From: Saccharicrinis sp. UBA6048
Lineage (GTDB): Bacteria; Bacteroidota; Bacteroidia; Bacteroidales; Marinilabiliaceae
Direction of reading: 5' to 3'
Length of the DNA stretch: 19,736 bases
Assembly: GCA_002429115.1 (NCBI GenBank)
Contig: DIYS01000126.1
Span: 1-19,736 of the forward strand
Shown: positions 7,884 to 15,733 of the stretch, piece by piece
Layout of the letters: every line of letters starts with the position of its first letter
Position numbering within the stretch: position 1 is the first letter of the stretch
Program-made: the position numbers and the translations under genes
The notes under the pieces: model-generated
Seen by the model: only the letters and a program-made list of their open reading frames with translations
The model's database searches: none
Told to the model about the DNA's origin: nothing

Positions 7884-9605
7884 ATGACGCTTGTTGATAA
7901 AAGACAAGAGCTATTTAAGTTCCTGACTTTTCATAACACGACAAAACACGCATCATATATGGGATTTTTAAAGTCAATCATCAAGAAAAAAGAGAAAGCC
8001 TTAAACCTCAATATAAAAGCCGATCAGAACTGTCCGCCTGCCACCATTCTTTATGGAACCAAAACGGGCAATGCACAGATGATTGCACAGCAGGCCAATA
8101 AATACTTCCATCAATGTGGCATTGAAAGTGAATGCATCAATATGGATAAGTACGATGCTGGCCGCTTACCTTCTGAAAACAATCTGCTGATTGTAGTAAG
8201 TACCGATGGTGAAGGCGAGCTACCACCAAATGCACGCAAGTTTTTCAGTTTGCTTCAGCATGAAGAAATGCCGCTTTTACCGGATTTGAAATATGCCATC
8301 TGTGCCTTAGGCGATTCGAGCTATGATCATTTTTGCGGGGCGGGCAAAACGATTGACGAACAATTAAAAAAACTAAATGCCAAAGCAATCATCAACCGGG
8401 TTGATTGCGATTTAGATTTCAAAAAATCAGCCATGCAATGGATTCAGCAAAGCTACGATACCATTGCCGGCGTAAAAAAAGATACGCCACAAACAGAAGA
8501 GCTATCAATCACCGAACCTGAATTTATAAGCTCACGACTTGTAAAGCGCTATCAGCTAACAAAAGAAGATGTAGAACAACCGGTTTTTCATGTTGAGATT
8601 GATAATTCGCAAAAAGTAGAATATGCGCCCGGGGATTGTATTGAAATCATCCCGAACAATCCGCAAACCTTGGTTAATCGAATTTTGGAAATACTTAATA
8701 TCGACAAAGATCAACACCTGGTAACTTACAACCAATCAATCGGCTATTTACTATTGCATAAATTTGAACTGACCAAGCTGGCACGCCCGGTACTGCGTCG
8801 TCACATAAAAATCACCAATAATAAAGCTCTGCAGGAACTCTATAGCAACCGTGATAAATTACGTGATTATTTAAACTCATCCGATGTGCTGGATTTGTTA
8901 AAAGATTATCCAGCGAATTTGGATGCCGATGAGTTTATTAGCATACTCAACCCTTTGCATTCGAGATATTACTCCATTGCTTCAGGTGCAAAAGCAAAAC
9001 CTGATCAAATTGATTTGACGGTTAAAACCATTCGTTTTCAGCAAAAGGAAAGACAGTACGAGGGTGCCGGCTCAACCTTTGTCAATGAATATTTACAGGA
9101 AGGCACCAATATTGATTATCGACTGGTAAGTAACCCGTCATTCCATTTGCCTGAGCAAGCAGAGACACCTGTAATTATGATCGGTGTTGGAACCGGCATT
9201 GCACCGTACCGCGCATTCCTTCAGGACATGGAGACTGCTGGAATTAAAAATAAAGCATGGCTAATCTGGGGCGACAAGCATCAGGCGAGTGATTTTCTGT
9301 ATGAAGATGAATTATTAAAATTCCACCAAAATGAAACGCTTGCCCATTTAAACACAGCATTTTCGCGTGATCAGGAAAACAAAGAATATGTGCAGCATCG
9401 ACTTGTTGATAACAAGGAGCGTTTGATGGATTGGCTGGACAATGGTGCCATTGTTTACCTCTGCGGCCATAACAAAATGGGCGATGAAATTAAGCGAATT
9501 CTATGTGATCTGTATCAGAGTGAAAAAGGCATGAGTGAGCAACAAGCTAAATCTCATCTGCGTCAACAACGTGATAATGGGATTATTCGAGAAGATCTTT
9601 ATTAG
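7884..9605 (+). CDS. Diflavin reductase (CysJ/CPR-like: flavodoxin + FAD/NADPH domains)
   Basis: NADPH-dependent electron carrier of the cytochrome P450 reductase/CysJ type, predicted soluble. The flavodoxin domain (about 53-195) shows the FMN phosphate loop YGTKTGNAQ (57-65), STDGEGELPPNARKF (106-120) and ALGDSSYDHFCGAG (141-154). The FAD domain (about 212-420) has the RYYSIAS motif (361-367). The NADPH domain has IGVGTGIAPYRAFLQ (433-447), LIWGDKHQASDFLYEDE (460-476) and VYLCGHNKMGDEIK (524-537). The C-terminus ends in an aromatic residue (REDLY), as in this family. No sulfite reductase hemoprotein or other acceptor lies in the window, so the electron acceptor is unknown. The first 25 codons are not obviously conserved; the methionine at 7959-7961 (MGFLKSI) is a good alternative start. 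The gene begins 14 bases after the regulator and may be in the efflux operon. Confidence 0.88.
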   Translation: MTLVDKRQELFKFLTFHNTTKHASYMGFLKSIIKKKEKALNLNIKADQNCPPATILYGTKTGNAQMIAQQANKYFHQCGIESECINMDKYDAGRLPSENNLLIVVSTDGEGELPPNARKFFSLLQHEEMPLLPDLKYAICALGDSSYDHFCGAGKTIDEQLKKLNAKAIINRVDCDLDFKKSAMQWIQQSYDTIAGVKKDTPQTEELSITEPEFISSRLVKRYQLTKEDVEQPVFHVEIDNSQKVEYAPGDCIEIIPNNPQTLVNRILEILNIDKDQHLVTYNQSIGYLLLHKFELTKLARPVLRRHIKITNNKALQELYSNRDKLRDYLNSSDVLDLLKDYPANLDADEFISILNPLHSRYYSIASGAKAKPDQIDLTVKTIRFQQKERQYEGAGSTFVNEYLQEGTNIDYRLVSNPSFHLPEQAETPVIMIGVGTGIAPYRAFLQDMETAGIKNKAWLIWGDKHQASDFLYEDELLKFHQNETLAHLNTAFSRDQENKEYVQHRLVDNKERLMDWLDNGAIVYLCGHNKMGDEIKRILCDLYQSEKGMSEQQAKSHLRQQRDNGIIREDLY

Positions 9606-9615
9606 AAAAATGAGG

Positions 9616-9646
9616 TAACCTGAGTATGATAGCATCACTCAGGTTT
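9616..9646. terminator. Hairpin terminator between convergent reductase and dnaB
   Basis: A 9-base-pair stem pairs AACCTGAGT (9617-9625) with ACTCAGGTT (9637-9645); a minor inner GAT/ATC stem (9628-9630/9634-9636) sits in the loop. On the + strand it is followed by TTTCTACTTTT; on the - strand by an A/T-rich tract with TTTTT. The stem lies between the stop codons of two convergent genes, where it can end both transcripts. The T-tract is interrupted, so the strength is uncertain. The left arm shares TAACCTGAG with the outer arm of the element at 16905. Confidence 0.75.
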
Positions 9647-9665
9647 CTACTTTTAACTGGGCTGT

Positions 9666-11231
9666 TTAAAACGGAACATCACTATTAAAGCCCGGACCTT
9701 CCGGAAATTCTGGTAGTTGAGCTCCTCCAGCTGGTGGTAATACATTATTATCATCACTTTGATTCATCTTCGAACCAAATGTTTGAGATGGTAAAGCATT
9801 ATTGTTATTATCTCCAAAGCCATTGTCATCAAATTCAGCATCTTCAACATCCTGGAATCGGGCTAACTCAGCACGGAATCGTAAACGAACATCAGCTGTT
9901 GGTCCCGCACGGTGCTTGGCGATAATTATTTCTGCCATTCCGATCAACGAATTACCCTGTTCATCTTCTGTAATACGATAATATTCCGGACGGTGAATAA
10001 AGCACACCATATCGGCATCCTGCTCAATCGCACCCGATTCACGAAGGTCGGATAACTGAGGTCGTTTTCCTTCGGCTCCTGCCCTGCCTTCAACACCACG
10101 GTTCAACTGCGACAACGCGATAATTGGCACATCCAATTCCTTTGCCAGTCCTTTCAGGTTACGCGAGATCAAACTCACCTCTTCCTGACGAGAGCCTGGG
10201 TTCATACCGCTCGCATTCATCAGCTGAAGGTAGTCAATGATCACACACTGGATATCGTGTTGTTTCTTTAATCGACGACATTTCGCTCGAAGCTCAAAAA
10301 CTGATAGTCCGGCCGTATCATCAACAAATATTGGGGCATCAATCAGGTTCTGAATCTTATGATCCAGCTGCTCCCATTCGTAGGGTGCCAGGTTACCCTT
10401 TTTAATTTTATCGGCTGATAATTCCGTTTCCGATACAATTAAACGGTTAACCAGTTCGACGTTTGACATCTCCAGAGAGAAAATAGCCACAGGTGTATTA
10501 TGGTTAAGCGCCATCTGACGGGTCATCGATAGTACAAAGGCTGTTTTACCCATTGCCGGTCGGGCAGCAATAATTATCAATGCTGATCCCTGCCAACCAG
10601 AAGTAATCCTATCCAGTGCCGCAAACCCGGAAGCCACACCACTCATTCCATCTGTTCGCTCAGAGGCCGCTTTAATACGGTCAATGGCATCCTGAATCAC
10701 CGGGTTAATCTGAGTAGCATCACGCTTCATACTACCCTGCGAAAGCATAAAGAAGGTACTTTCCGCTTCCTCCAACAGGTCGTTAACGTCTATGGAATCA
10801 TCATAGGCCTTATTTTGCAATTCGCTTGATATGTGAATCATCTGCCGTTGCAGGTATTTCTGCCAGATGATGCGTGCATGATATTCGATGTGAGCAGCCG
10901 AGGCCACTTTACTCGTTAGCTGGGTAATGTAAAAGGCTCCACCCACCTCTTCGAGTTTGCTCATTTTTTTGAGCTGCTGAGTCACCGTTAGCATATCCAC
11001 CGGTTGCTCATGCGCCTCCAAATCCATGATGGCTTTATAAACATGTTGGTGAGCCTCTTTGTAAAAATGCTCCGGCTTTAACAGCTCTGAGACATTTAAA
11101 AAAGCTTCCTTTTCCAATAACAAAGCACCTAAAACCGCTTCTTCCAGATCTGTTACCTGCGGTGGTAACTTACCTATTTCTAAACCTGCTACCGCGGGCT
11201 TTTTGCGATTTGAGTACTTGTTATCTGCCAT
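9666..11231 (-). CDS. dnaB: Replicative DNA helicase DnaB
   Basis: Hexameric replicative helicase that unwinds DNA at the fork and interacts with primase. The N-terminal DnaB domain (about 23-128) is followed by a linker and a RecA-like helicase core with Walker A AARPAMGKT (222-230), FSLEMSN (251-257), Walker B IIDYLQLM (331-338), the SQLNRGVE motif (374-381), the DLRESGAIEQDAD segment (395-407) and IIIAKHRAG with the probable arginine finger R441. No intein interrupts the core. A low-complexity acidic, Asn/Asp/Pro-rich tail (about 463-521) extends beyond the E. coli length (521 versus about 471) and ends SDVPF, resembling the C-terminal tip of single-stranded-DNA-binding protein. A consensus-like Bacteroidota promoter lies just upstream. 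It is divergent from ispE and convergent with the reductase gene. Confidence 0.97.
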   Translation of the reverse strand: MADNKYSNRKKPAVAGLEIGKLPPQVTDLEEAVLGALLLEKEAFLNVSELLKPEHFYKEAHQHVYKAIMDLEAHEQPVDMLTVTQQLKKMSKLEEVGGAFYITQLTSKVASAAHIEYHARIIWQKYLQRQMIHISSELQNKAYDDSIDVNDLLEEAESTFFMLSQGSMKRDATQINPVIQDAIDRIKAASERTDGMSGVASGFAALDRITSGWQGSALIIIAARPAMGKTAFVLSMTRQMALNHNTPVAIFSLEMSNVELVNRLIVSETELSADKIKKGNLAPYEWEQLDHKIQNLIDAPIFVDDTAGLSVFELRAKCRRLKKQHDIQCVIIDYLQLMNASGMNPGSRQEEVSLISRNLKGLAKELDVPIIALSQLNRGVEGRAGAEGKRPQLSDLRESGAIEQDADMVCFIHRPEYYRITEDEQGNSLIGMAEIIIAKHRAGPTADVRLRFRAELARFQDVEDAEFDDNGFGDNNNNALPSQTFGSKMNQSDDNNVLPPAGGAQLPEFPEGPGFNSDVPF

Positions 11232-11257
11232 ATTTATTTTGGAAAAATTCAGAACAA

Positions 11258-11284
11258 CAAAGATACAAATAGAAGTGAAAGCAA
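11258..11284 (-). promoter_or_regulatory. Probable dnaB promoter (Bacteroidota sigma-ABfr type)
   Basis: On the minus strand, 11265-11258 reads TATCTTTG, an exact match to the Bacteroidota -7 consensus TAnnTTTG. A TTG at 11284-11282 sits 16 bases upstream and could be the -33 element; this spacing is slightly shorter than usual. Transcription would start near 11250, giving a leader of roughly 20 bases before the dnaB ATG. No Shine-Dalgarno sequence is visible in that leader, which is normal for the phylum. Confidence 0.6.
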
Positions 11285-11352
11285 TGGCATTATTTCATTA
11301 CAAAATCCTAAACAGCTAACATTCCATTTGTTACACTAAGAACTCATGTTTG

Positions 11353-11480
11353 GTTTAAAAGTTGATAAGTTGAAGAGTTTATCTGATGAGCATTGCTCTC
11401 AAAATACTTTGTCCTTTGTGTTGAGTTATTCAACTTTTCAACTCCTTAAACTCATAAACTTTTGAAATTAACTTTTAAAC
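11353..11480. repeat. Repetitive nested inverted-repeat element in dnaB-ispE spacer
   Basis: The 306-base spacer between divergent dnaB and ispE contains this low-complexity palindromic element. GTTTAAAAGTT (11353-11363) pairs perfectly with AACTTTTAAAC (11470-11480). Nested inside, GAGTTTA (11375-11381) pairs with TAAACTC (11447-11453). Alternative pairing of AAGTTGAA (11367-11374) with TTCAACTT (11429-11436) is also possible. The left arm is made of repeated AAGTTGA-type words and the right arm of CAACTT/AAACTC words. The remaining spacer holds the dnaB promoter and, at 11513-11520, a weak TTTCTTTG that may be part of an ispE promoter. It resembles the elements at 1-280 and 1403-1564 in style. 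Confidence 0.7.
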
Positions 11481-11537
11481 TCCCAAACACTCCCTCAAAT
11501 AATAAAAACCGCTTTCTTTGCAACAAATATTAATTGC

Positions 11538-12353
11538 ATGATTTTTTATCCTAATGCCAAAATAAACATCGGACTTAACGTCGTTGAGAAGAGGCCGGAT
11601 GGTTATCACAACCTGGAAACCATCTTCTACCCTTTTCCGCTTACTGATGCCCTTGAAGTTGTAAAGTACAAGGAAAGCAATACACCTTACAGCTTTACAA
11701 ATACGGGCATTACAGTTGATGCCAAAGCAACTGACAATATATGCATCAAGGCGCTTCAACTTATTAAAGAAAGATACAGTGTTGCGCCAATACAAATCCA
11801 CCTTCACAAAATGATCCCTTTCGGTTCAGGCCTTGGTGGCGGCTCGGCCGATGGTGCATTCATGCTTAAACTTATAAACAGGGAATTCAACCTTAACATT
11901 GCAGATTCTGAGCTGGAGGAAATGGCTGCTAAACTGGGTGCCGATTGTCCGGTTTTCATTAACAATGTACCTGCATACGCCACAGGTATCGGTGAAATAC
12001 TCGAACCTGTCAGCCTTGATCTATCCGGGTATCACCTGGCAATTGTCAAGCCTGACATTCATGTTTCAACCCCTGAAGCCTTCCGGGGGATAAAACCCAA
12101 AGCATCGGTACAGAACTTAAAAGAATTGATTCAACAACCAGTCGAAGAGTGGAAGCATCATATTAAGAACGATTTTGAACAATCGGTTTTTGCTCAGTAC
12201 CCGGAAATAGGCAATCTAAAAACGAAACTATATGATAGTGGAGCTGTTTATGCCTCTATGTCGGGCAGTGGCTCAAGTGTGTTTGGACTGTTTAAATCAG
12301 CACCAAAGATTGTGTTTGACAAATCTCACTTTGTCTGGAGCAAGGAACTATAA
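11538..12353 (+). CDS. ispE: 4-diphosphocytidyl-2-C-methyl-D-erythritol kinase
   Basis: GHMP-family kinase of the non-mevalonate (MEP) isoprenoid pathway, phosphorylating the 2-hydroxyl of CDP-methylerythritol with ATP in the cytoplasm. The N-terminus MIFYPNAKINIGLNV carries the catalytic lysine (K8, equivalent to E. coli K10). RPDGYHNLETIFYP (19-32) contacts the substrate. The glycine-rich ATP loop is PFGSGLGGGSADGA (94-107). LGADCPVF (133-140) contains the catalytic aspartate D136. The C-terminal GHMP motif MSGSGSSVFGLF is at 241-252. At 271 residues it is typical for the phylum, slightly shorter than E. coli IspE. It is a single-gene unit, divergent from dnaB and followed by a strong terminator 29 bases beyond the stop. 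Confidence 0.97.
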   Translation: MIFYPNAKINIGLNVVEKRPDGYHNLETIFYPFPLTDALEVVKYKESNTPYSFTNTGITVDAKATDNICIKALQLIKERYSVAPIQIHLHKMIPFGSGLGGGSADGAFMLKLINREFNLNIADSELEEMAAKLGADCPVFINNVPAYATGIGEILEPVSLDLSGYHLAIVKPDIHVSTPEAFRGIKPKASVQNLKELIQQPVEEWKHHIKNDFEQSVFAQYPEIGNLKTKLYDSGAVYASMSGSGSSVFGLFKSAPKIVFDKSHFVWSKEL

Positions 12354-12382
12354 AGGAGCTACTATTACCAATACTTATAAAT

Positions 12383-12412
12383 AAAAAAAGCTGCCCGAAG
12401 GCAGCTTTTTTT
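12383..12412. terminator. Bidirectional rho-independent terminator
   Basis: A 7-base-pair GC-rich stem AGCTGCC/GGCAGCT (12389-12395 and 12400-12406) closes a CGAA loop. It is flanked by A6 on the left and T6 on the right, which extend the pairing and give a T-tract in either direction. It sits exactly between the convergent ispE stop (12353) and the stop of the minus-strand biotin carrier gene (12413), so it should terminate both units. Confidence 0.93.
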
Positions 12413-12736
12413 CTATTCTATCTCAACCATTATCTGGTTCTTAGGAATCTTATCTCCCTGAGTTACTTTTATTGATTTTACTTTGCCATCGCGTGGCATT
12501 ATAATCTGGTTACGCATTTTCATCGCTTCCAATATCAATAAAGACTCACCTTCTTTAACTTTCTGGCCCTCTTTCACAAATACCTCACAAATCGTACCTG
12601 GTATGTACGATAAGATATGGTCTGGATTAGGTGCCTCATACTTTACTCGATTTTCGAATTTCTTAGTCAATTTTGTTTTATACTTCATACTAAGTATAGC
12701 AAAATCAACTAATCCTTCTGTGTTTTTTGTACTCAT
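12413..12736 (-). CDS. Biotin carboxyl carrier protein (biotin/lipoyl attachment domain)
   Basis: A 107-residue swinging-arm protein that carries carboxybiotin to a carboxyltransferase. The C-terminal biotinyl domain (about 38-107) has the canonical biotinylation motif EAMKM (70-74), with K73 as the modified lysine. It is flanked by the usual glycine turns VKEGQKVKEGESL and VTQGDKIP. The N-terminal 35 residues are basic and probably an adaptor region; there is no Pro/Ala-rich hinge of the oxaloacetate decarboxylase type. It starts 11 bases after the stop of the carboxyltransferase gene, so the two are certainly one operon and one complex. No biotin carboxylase or membrane beta subunit is in the cluster; the transcript ends at the terminator directly after this gene. 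Confidence 0.92.
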   Translation of the reverse strand: MSTKNTEGLVDFAILSMKYKTKLTKKFENRVKYEAPNPDHILSYIPGTICEVFVKEGQKVKEGESLLILEAMKMRNQIIMPRDGKVKSIKVTQGDKIPKNQIMVEIE

Positions 12737-12747
12737 AAATGCACCTA

Positions 12748-14292
12748 TTAGAATGGAGGAATACCATGTTTCTTAGCAGGACGGTGATCATCCTTGTTAG
12801 CTGATACTTCGATGGCGTGTAATAATAACGCACGTGTTTCATTTGGCTCAATTACCGAATCGATGTATCCTTTGGCTGCAGCAACATAAGGATTAGCAAA
12901 CTTCTCCTTATACTCTTCAACTTTAATTGCACGCATTGCATCTTTGTCTTCAGCTTCGTCAATATCTTTCTTAAAGATAATATTAGCAGCTCCTTCAGGT
13001 CCCATTACTGCAATCTCAGCCATTGGCCATGCAAACATAAAGTCAGCACCCAGGTGACGTGAGTTCATTGCAATATAACCTCCACCATATGCTTTACGCA
13101 AGATAACAGTTACCTTAGGCACTGTAGCTTCTGAGTAGGCATATAGTACTTTCGCACCATGACGAATAACACCTGCATGCTCCTGGTCTACACCTGGTAA
13201 GTATCCTGGCATATCTTCCAAGGTAACAATCGGAATATTAAATGAATCACAGTAGCGAATGAAACGTGCCGCTTTATCTGAGCTATCGCAATCTAATACA
13301 CCTGCCAGTACCATTGGCTGGTTAGCCACGAAACCTACGGTTTCACCATTTAATCGACCAAAACCAATCACAATATTCGCTGCCCAAAGCTCTTGAATCT
13401 CGAAGAAATCAGAATCATCAACGATTGCCTTGATAACGTCACGAACGTCATAAGGAGTCTTAGGATCTGATGGAATGATATCTTCAATATTACCTTTGAA
13501 CTTAGGTGGTTTTGGAGGGAATGCTTTTGCTTTCTTATTGTTATTCCAAGGAATGAACGTAACTAATTTCTTAATCTGTTCAAAACATTCGCTTTCACTT
13601 TCAGAATAGAAGTGTGCATTACCTGTAATTTCTGCATGCACGCGTGCTCCTCCAAGATCTTCCATAGATATTTTCTCACCCAATACAGATTCGATTACAC
13701 CTGGACCGGTAATAAACATCTTAGAAATATTCTCAACCACAAATACGAAGTCTGTTAACGCAGGAGAATAAACGGCTCCTCCGGCACAAGGACCAAGAAT
13801 AACTGATAATTGAGGAATAACACCTGATGCTAAAGTATTACGATAGAAGATTTCTCCATATCCGGCTAATGAATTCACACCTTCCTGAATACGGGCACCA
13901 CCTGAATCGTTAATACCGATTAATGGCACACGCATTTTCAAAGCGTGATCCATGATTTTAGTAATTTTACGGGCATGCATTAGTCCTAATGAACCTCCGG
14001 CAACTGTAAAATCCTGAGCAAAAATACAGACAGGTGCACCATATACTGTACCTGTACCGATGATCACTCCATCACCGTGTAATTGCTTTTTGTCCATACC
14101 GAAATCACGAGCGGTATGCTCCACAAAAAGGTCATACTCGGTAAACGAATCTTTATCAACAAGTGCAAGGATACGTTCACGAGCGGTCATTTTACCCATG
14201 GCCACTTGCTTCTCAATGGCTTTATCGCCACCACCCTTTTCTACTTGTTCCTTTCTTTTGCGAAGGTCTAGGATGTGTTTTTTCAATGACAT
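12748..14292 (-). CDS. Acyl-CoA carboxyltransferase subunit (MmdA/PccB family)
   Basis: Carboxyltransferase of biotin-dependent acyl-CoA carboxylases or methylmalonyl-CoA decarboxylase, moving CO2 between carboxybiotin and an acyl-CoA. At 514 residues it is full length. The N-half crotonase-fold oxyanion loop is GINDSGGARIQEG (126-138), followed by GPCAGGAVYSPAL (167-179). The C-half loop is RKAYGGGYIAMNSRH (399-413), then AEIAVMGPEGAANI (425-438), and the C-terminus is KKHGIPPF. At the position that is Asp in propionyl-CoA carboxylases (D422 of Streptomyces PccB, in GGAYDVM), this protein has I407. That agrees better with MmdA-type or acetyl-CoA-accepting enzymes; the assignment rests on eye alignment. 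Its partner is the biotin carrier gene 11 bases downstream. A small hairpin (AATCAG/CTGATT, 14334-14349) lies just upstream, of unknown role. Confidence 0.92.
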   Translation of the reverse strand: MSLKKHILDLRKRKEQVEKGGGDKAIEKQVAMGKMTARERILALVDKDSFTEYDLFVEHTARDFGMDKKQLHGDGVIIGTGTVYGAPVCIFAQDFTVAGGSLGLMHARKITKIMDHALKMRVPLIGINDSGGARIQEGVNSLAGYGEIFYRNTLASGVIPQLSVILGPCAGGAVYSPALTDFVFVVENISKMFITGPGVIESVLGEKISMEDLGGARVHAEITGNAHFYSESESECFEQIKKLVTFIPWNNNKKAKAFPPKPPKFKGNIEDIIPSDPKTPYDVRDVIKAIVDDSDFFEIQELWAANIVIGFGRLNGETVGFVANQPMVLAGVLDCDSSDKAARFIRYCDSFNIPIVTLEDMPGYLPGVDQEHAGVIRHGAKVLYAYSEATVPKVTVILRKAYGGGYIAMNSRHLGADFMFAWPMAEIAVMGPEGAANIIFKKDIDEAEDKDAMRAIKVEEYKEKFANPYVAAAKGYIDSVIEPNETRALLLHAIEVSANKDDHRPAKKHGIPPF

Positions 14293-14461
14293 AATCCAAA
14301 AATTTGATTTAACCTCTATTAATCAATGTGCAAAATCAGCACCCTGATTAACAATTTTTCAGAGTGCATAATTAGTAATTTTATTTTTTTAACAAAAGGA
14401 ATAAGGTCAGTAAGTATTGTCGCAACAAGGCAATATCCTACTTAATATTTTAAATATCAAG

Positions 14462-15544
14462 CTATTTAGGCGCTCGCCTGTATAATAATATTCCTACGGC
14501 GGAAAAAACGATATTTGGTAGCCAAACTGCTAATATTGGATTCATATTTCCATTTACTGCAAATGTGGTTGAAATTGTCATAAATAGAATATATCCAAAG
14601 CTTAGTGCTATTCCAGCTCCAATATGCAAGCCCATACCACCACGTACTTTCCGCGATGCCAGCGACACGCCTATAAGGGTCAAAATAAAAGCACTGAATG
14701 GCGATGCAATGCGTTTATATTTTTCGATTAAAAACTCTTCAAGATTACCAACACCGCGCGCCTGCTGTTCTTCTATATAAGTATTGAGCTCCGTATTTGT
14801 CATCATCTCAAAAAACTTACGCTCTTCTTTGAAATCTTTTGGTGTGACATTCGGAATCAAGGTGTCAATTTGTTTGCCCGTTGAAATTGTGTGCTCCACG
14901 CCATTATTAAATTCACGAAGCACATAATTTTTCAGTTGCCACTTTCCGGTTGCTGTATCGTACTTAGCATACCTGGCCGACAGTTTTGACAGAAGTTCTT
15001 TCTCATCGTACTTCTCCATAGAAAAATAATCGCCATTGCCACTATATGCGCGGTATTTATCCATATACACAAATACGCCCGGCTGAATTTGCATATGTAT
15101 TTTATTTAAACCTTGCTCTTTTCTGTTTTTCACGTACACATTTTCAAACTGAATACGTGTTTTATTGGCAGGTGGGATAATATATCCTCCCAGAATAAAA
15201 GAGAAAACACCAATAATTGCTGCTCCTAAAAAATATGGAAACATCATTCGCCGGAAACTCACCCCGCTTGAAAGAATGGCAATAATCTCCGTTTGATAGG
15301 CCATTTTCGAGGTAAAGAATATTACCGCAATAAATACAAAAAGTGGTGTAAAGAGATTGGCAAAATAGGGTACGAAGTTTTTATAATAATCAAAAACGAT
15401 CGCCTTTAATGGTGCACCCGTTTCAAAGAAATTATCAATTTTCTCTGTGACATCAAACACCACCGAAATACTGATAATCAACAAAATTGCAAAAAAGAAA
15501 GTTCCAAGAAACTTCCGTAGTATATATAAATCAAGTTTTTTCAA
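14462..15544 (-). CDS. LptF/LptG-family permease (YjgP/YjgQ)
   Basis: Inner-membrane permease of the lipopolysaccharide export machine, in which LptF, LptG and the LptB ATPase extract LPS from the membrane and pass it to the periplasmic bridge. The topology is diagnostic: three N-terminal TM segments (about 13-31, 56-78 and 103-125), a periplasmic beta-jellyroll domain (about 126-275) and three C-terminal TM segments (about 280-297, 304-326 and 335-355). The N-terminus MKKLDLYILRKFLGTFF is the usual start of the family, and the cytoplasmic coupling region EIIAILSSGVSFRRM (86-100) is present. At 360 residues the length is normal. LptF and LptG cannot be separated here; the second subunit is not in the window. 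It lies 189 bases downstream of tgt on the same strand, an adjacency I recall from other Bacteroidota genomes. Confidence 0.92.
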   Translation of the reverse strand: MKKLDLYILRKFLGTFFFAILLIISISVVFDVTEKIDNFFETGAPLKAIVFDYYKNFVPYFANLFTPLFVFIAVIFFTSKMAYQTEIIAILSSGVSFRRMMFPYFLGAAIIGVFSFILGGYIIPPANKTRIQFENVYVKNRKEQGLNKIHMQIQPGVFVYMDKYRAYSGNGDYFSMEKYDEKELLSKLSARYAKYDTATGKWQLKNYVLREFNNGVEHTISTGKQIDTLIPNVTPKDFKEERKFFEMMTNTELNTYIEEQQARGVGNLEEFLIEKYKRIASPFSAFILTLIGVSLASRKVRGGMGLHIGAGIALSFGYILFMTISTTFAVNGNMNPILAVWLPNIVFSAVGILLYRRAPK

Positions 15545-15733
15545 AACCTGCTATTTTAGTTAAAACCCAACAGCTAATTAATCTACAAAAGAACAAAAAA
15601 TAGCCATTATTGAAAAGTTAATCACATGAAGGCTGATTCGATTCTTTCGTTTTCATTCATAAAGTCACATTAATAACGATGGTCTTAAAGCCCTAATAAA
15701 TGACAAACAAATAAGCCGTAACACTAATGCATT

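Noticed and set aside
7884..9605. cysJ of a sulfite reductase operon
   Set aside because: No cysI or sulfur-assimilation gene is adjacent, so only the general diflavin reductase call is supported.
11475..11807. 110-codon minus-strand frame overlapping the start of ispE
   Set aside because: It is antisense to conserved IspE motifs and has no recognisable domain.
15550..15604. 8-base inverted repeat GCTATTTT/AAAATAGC upstream of the Lpt permease
   Set aside because: The loop is 39 bases long and the arms are AT-rich; not distinguishable from chance.
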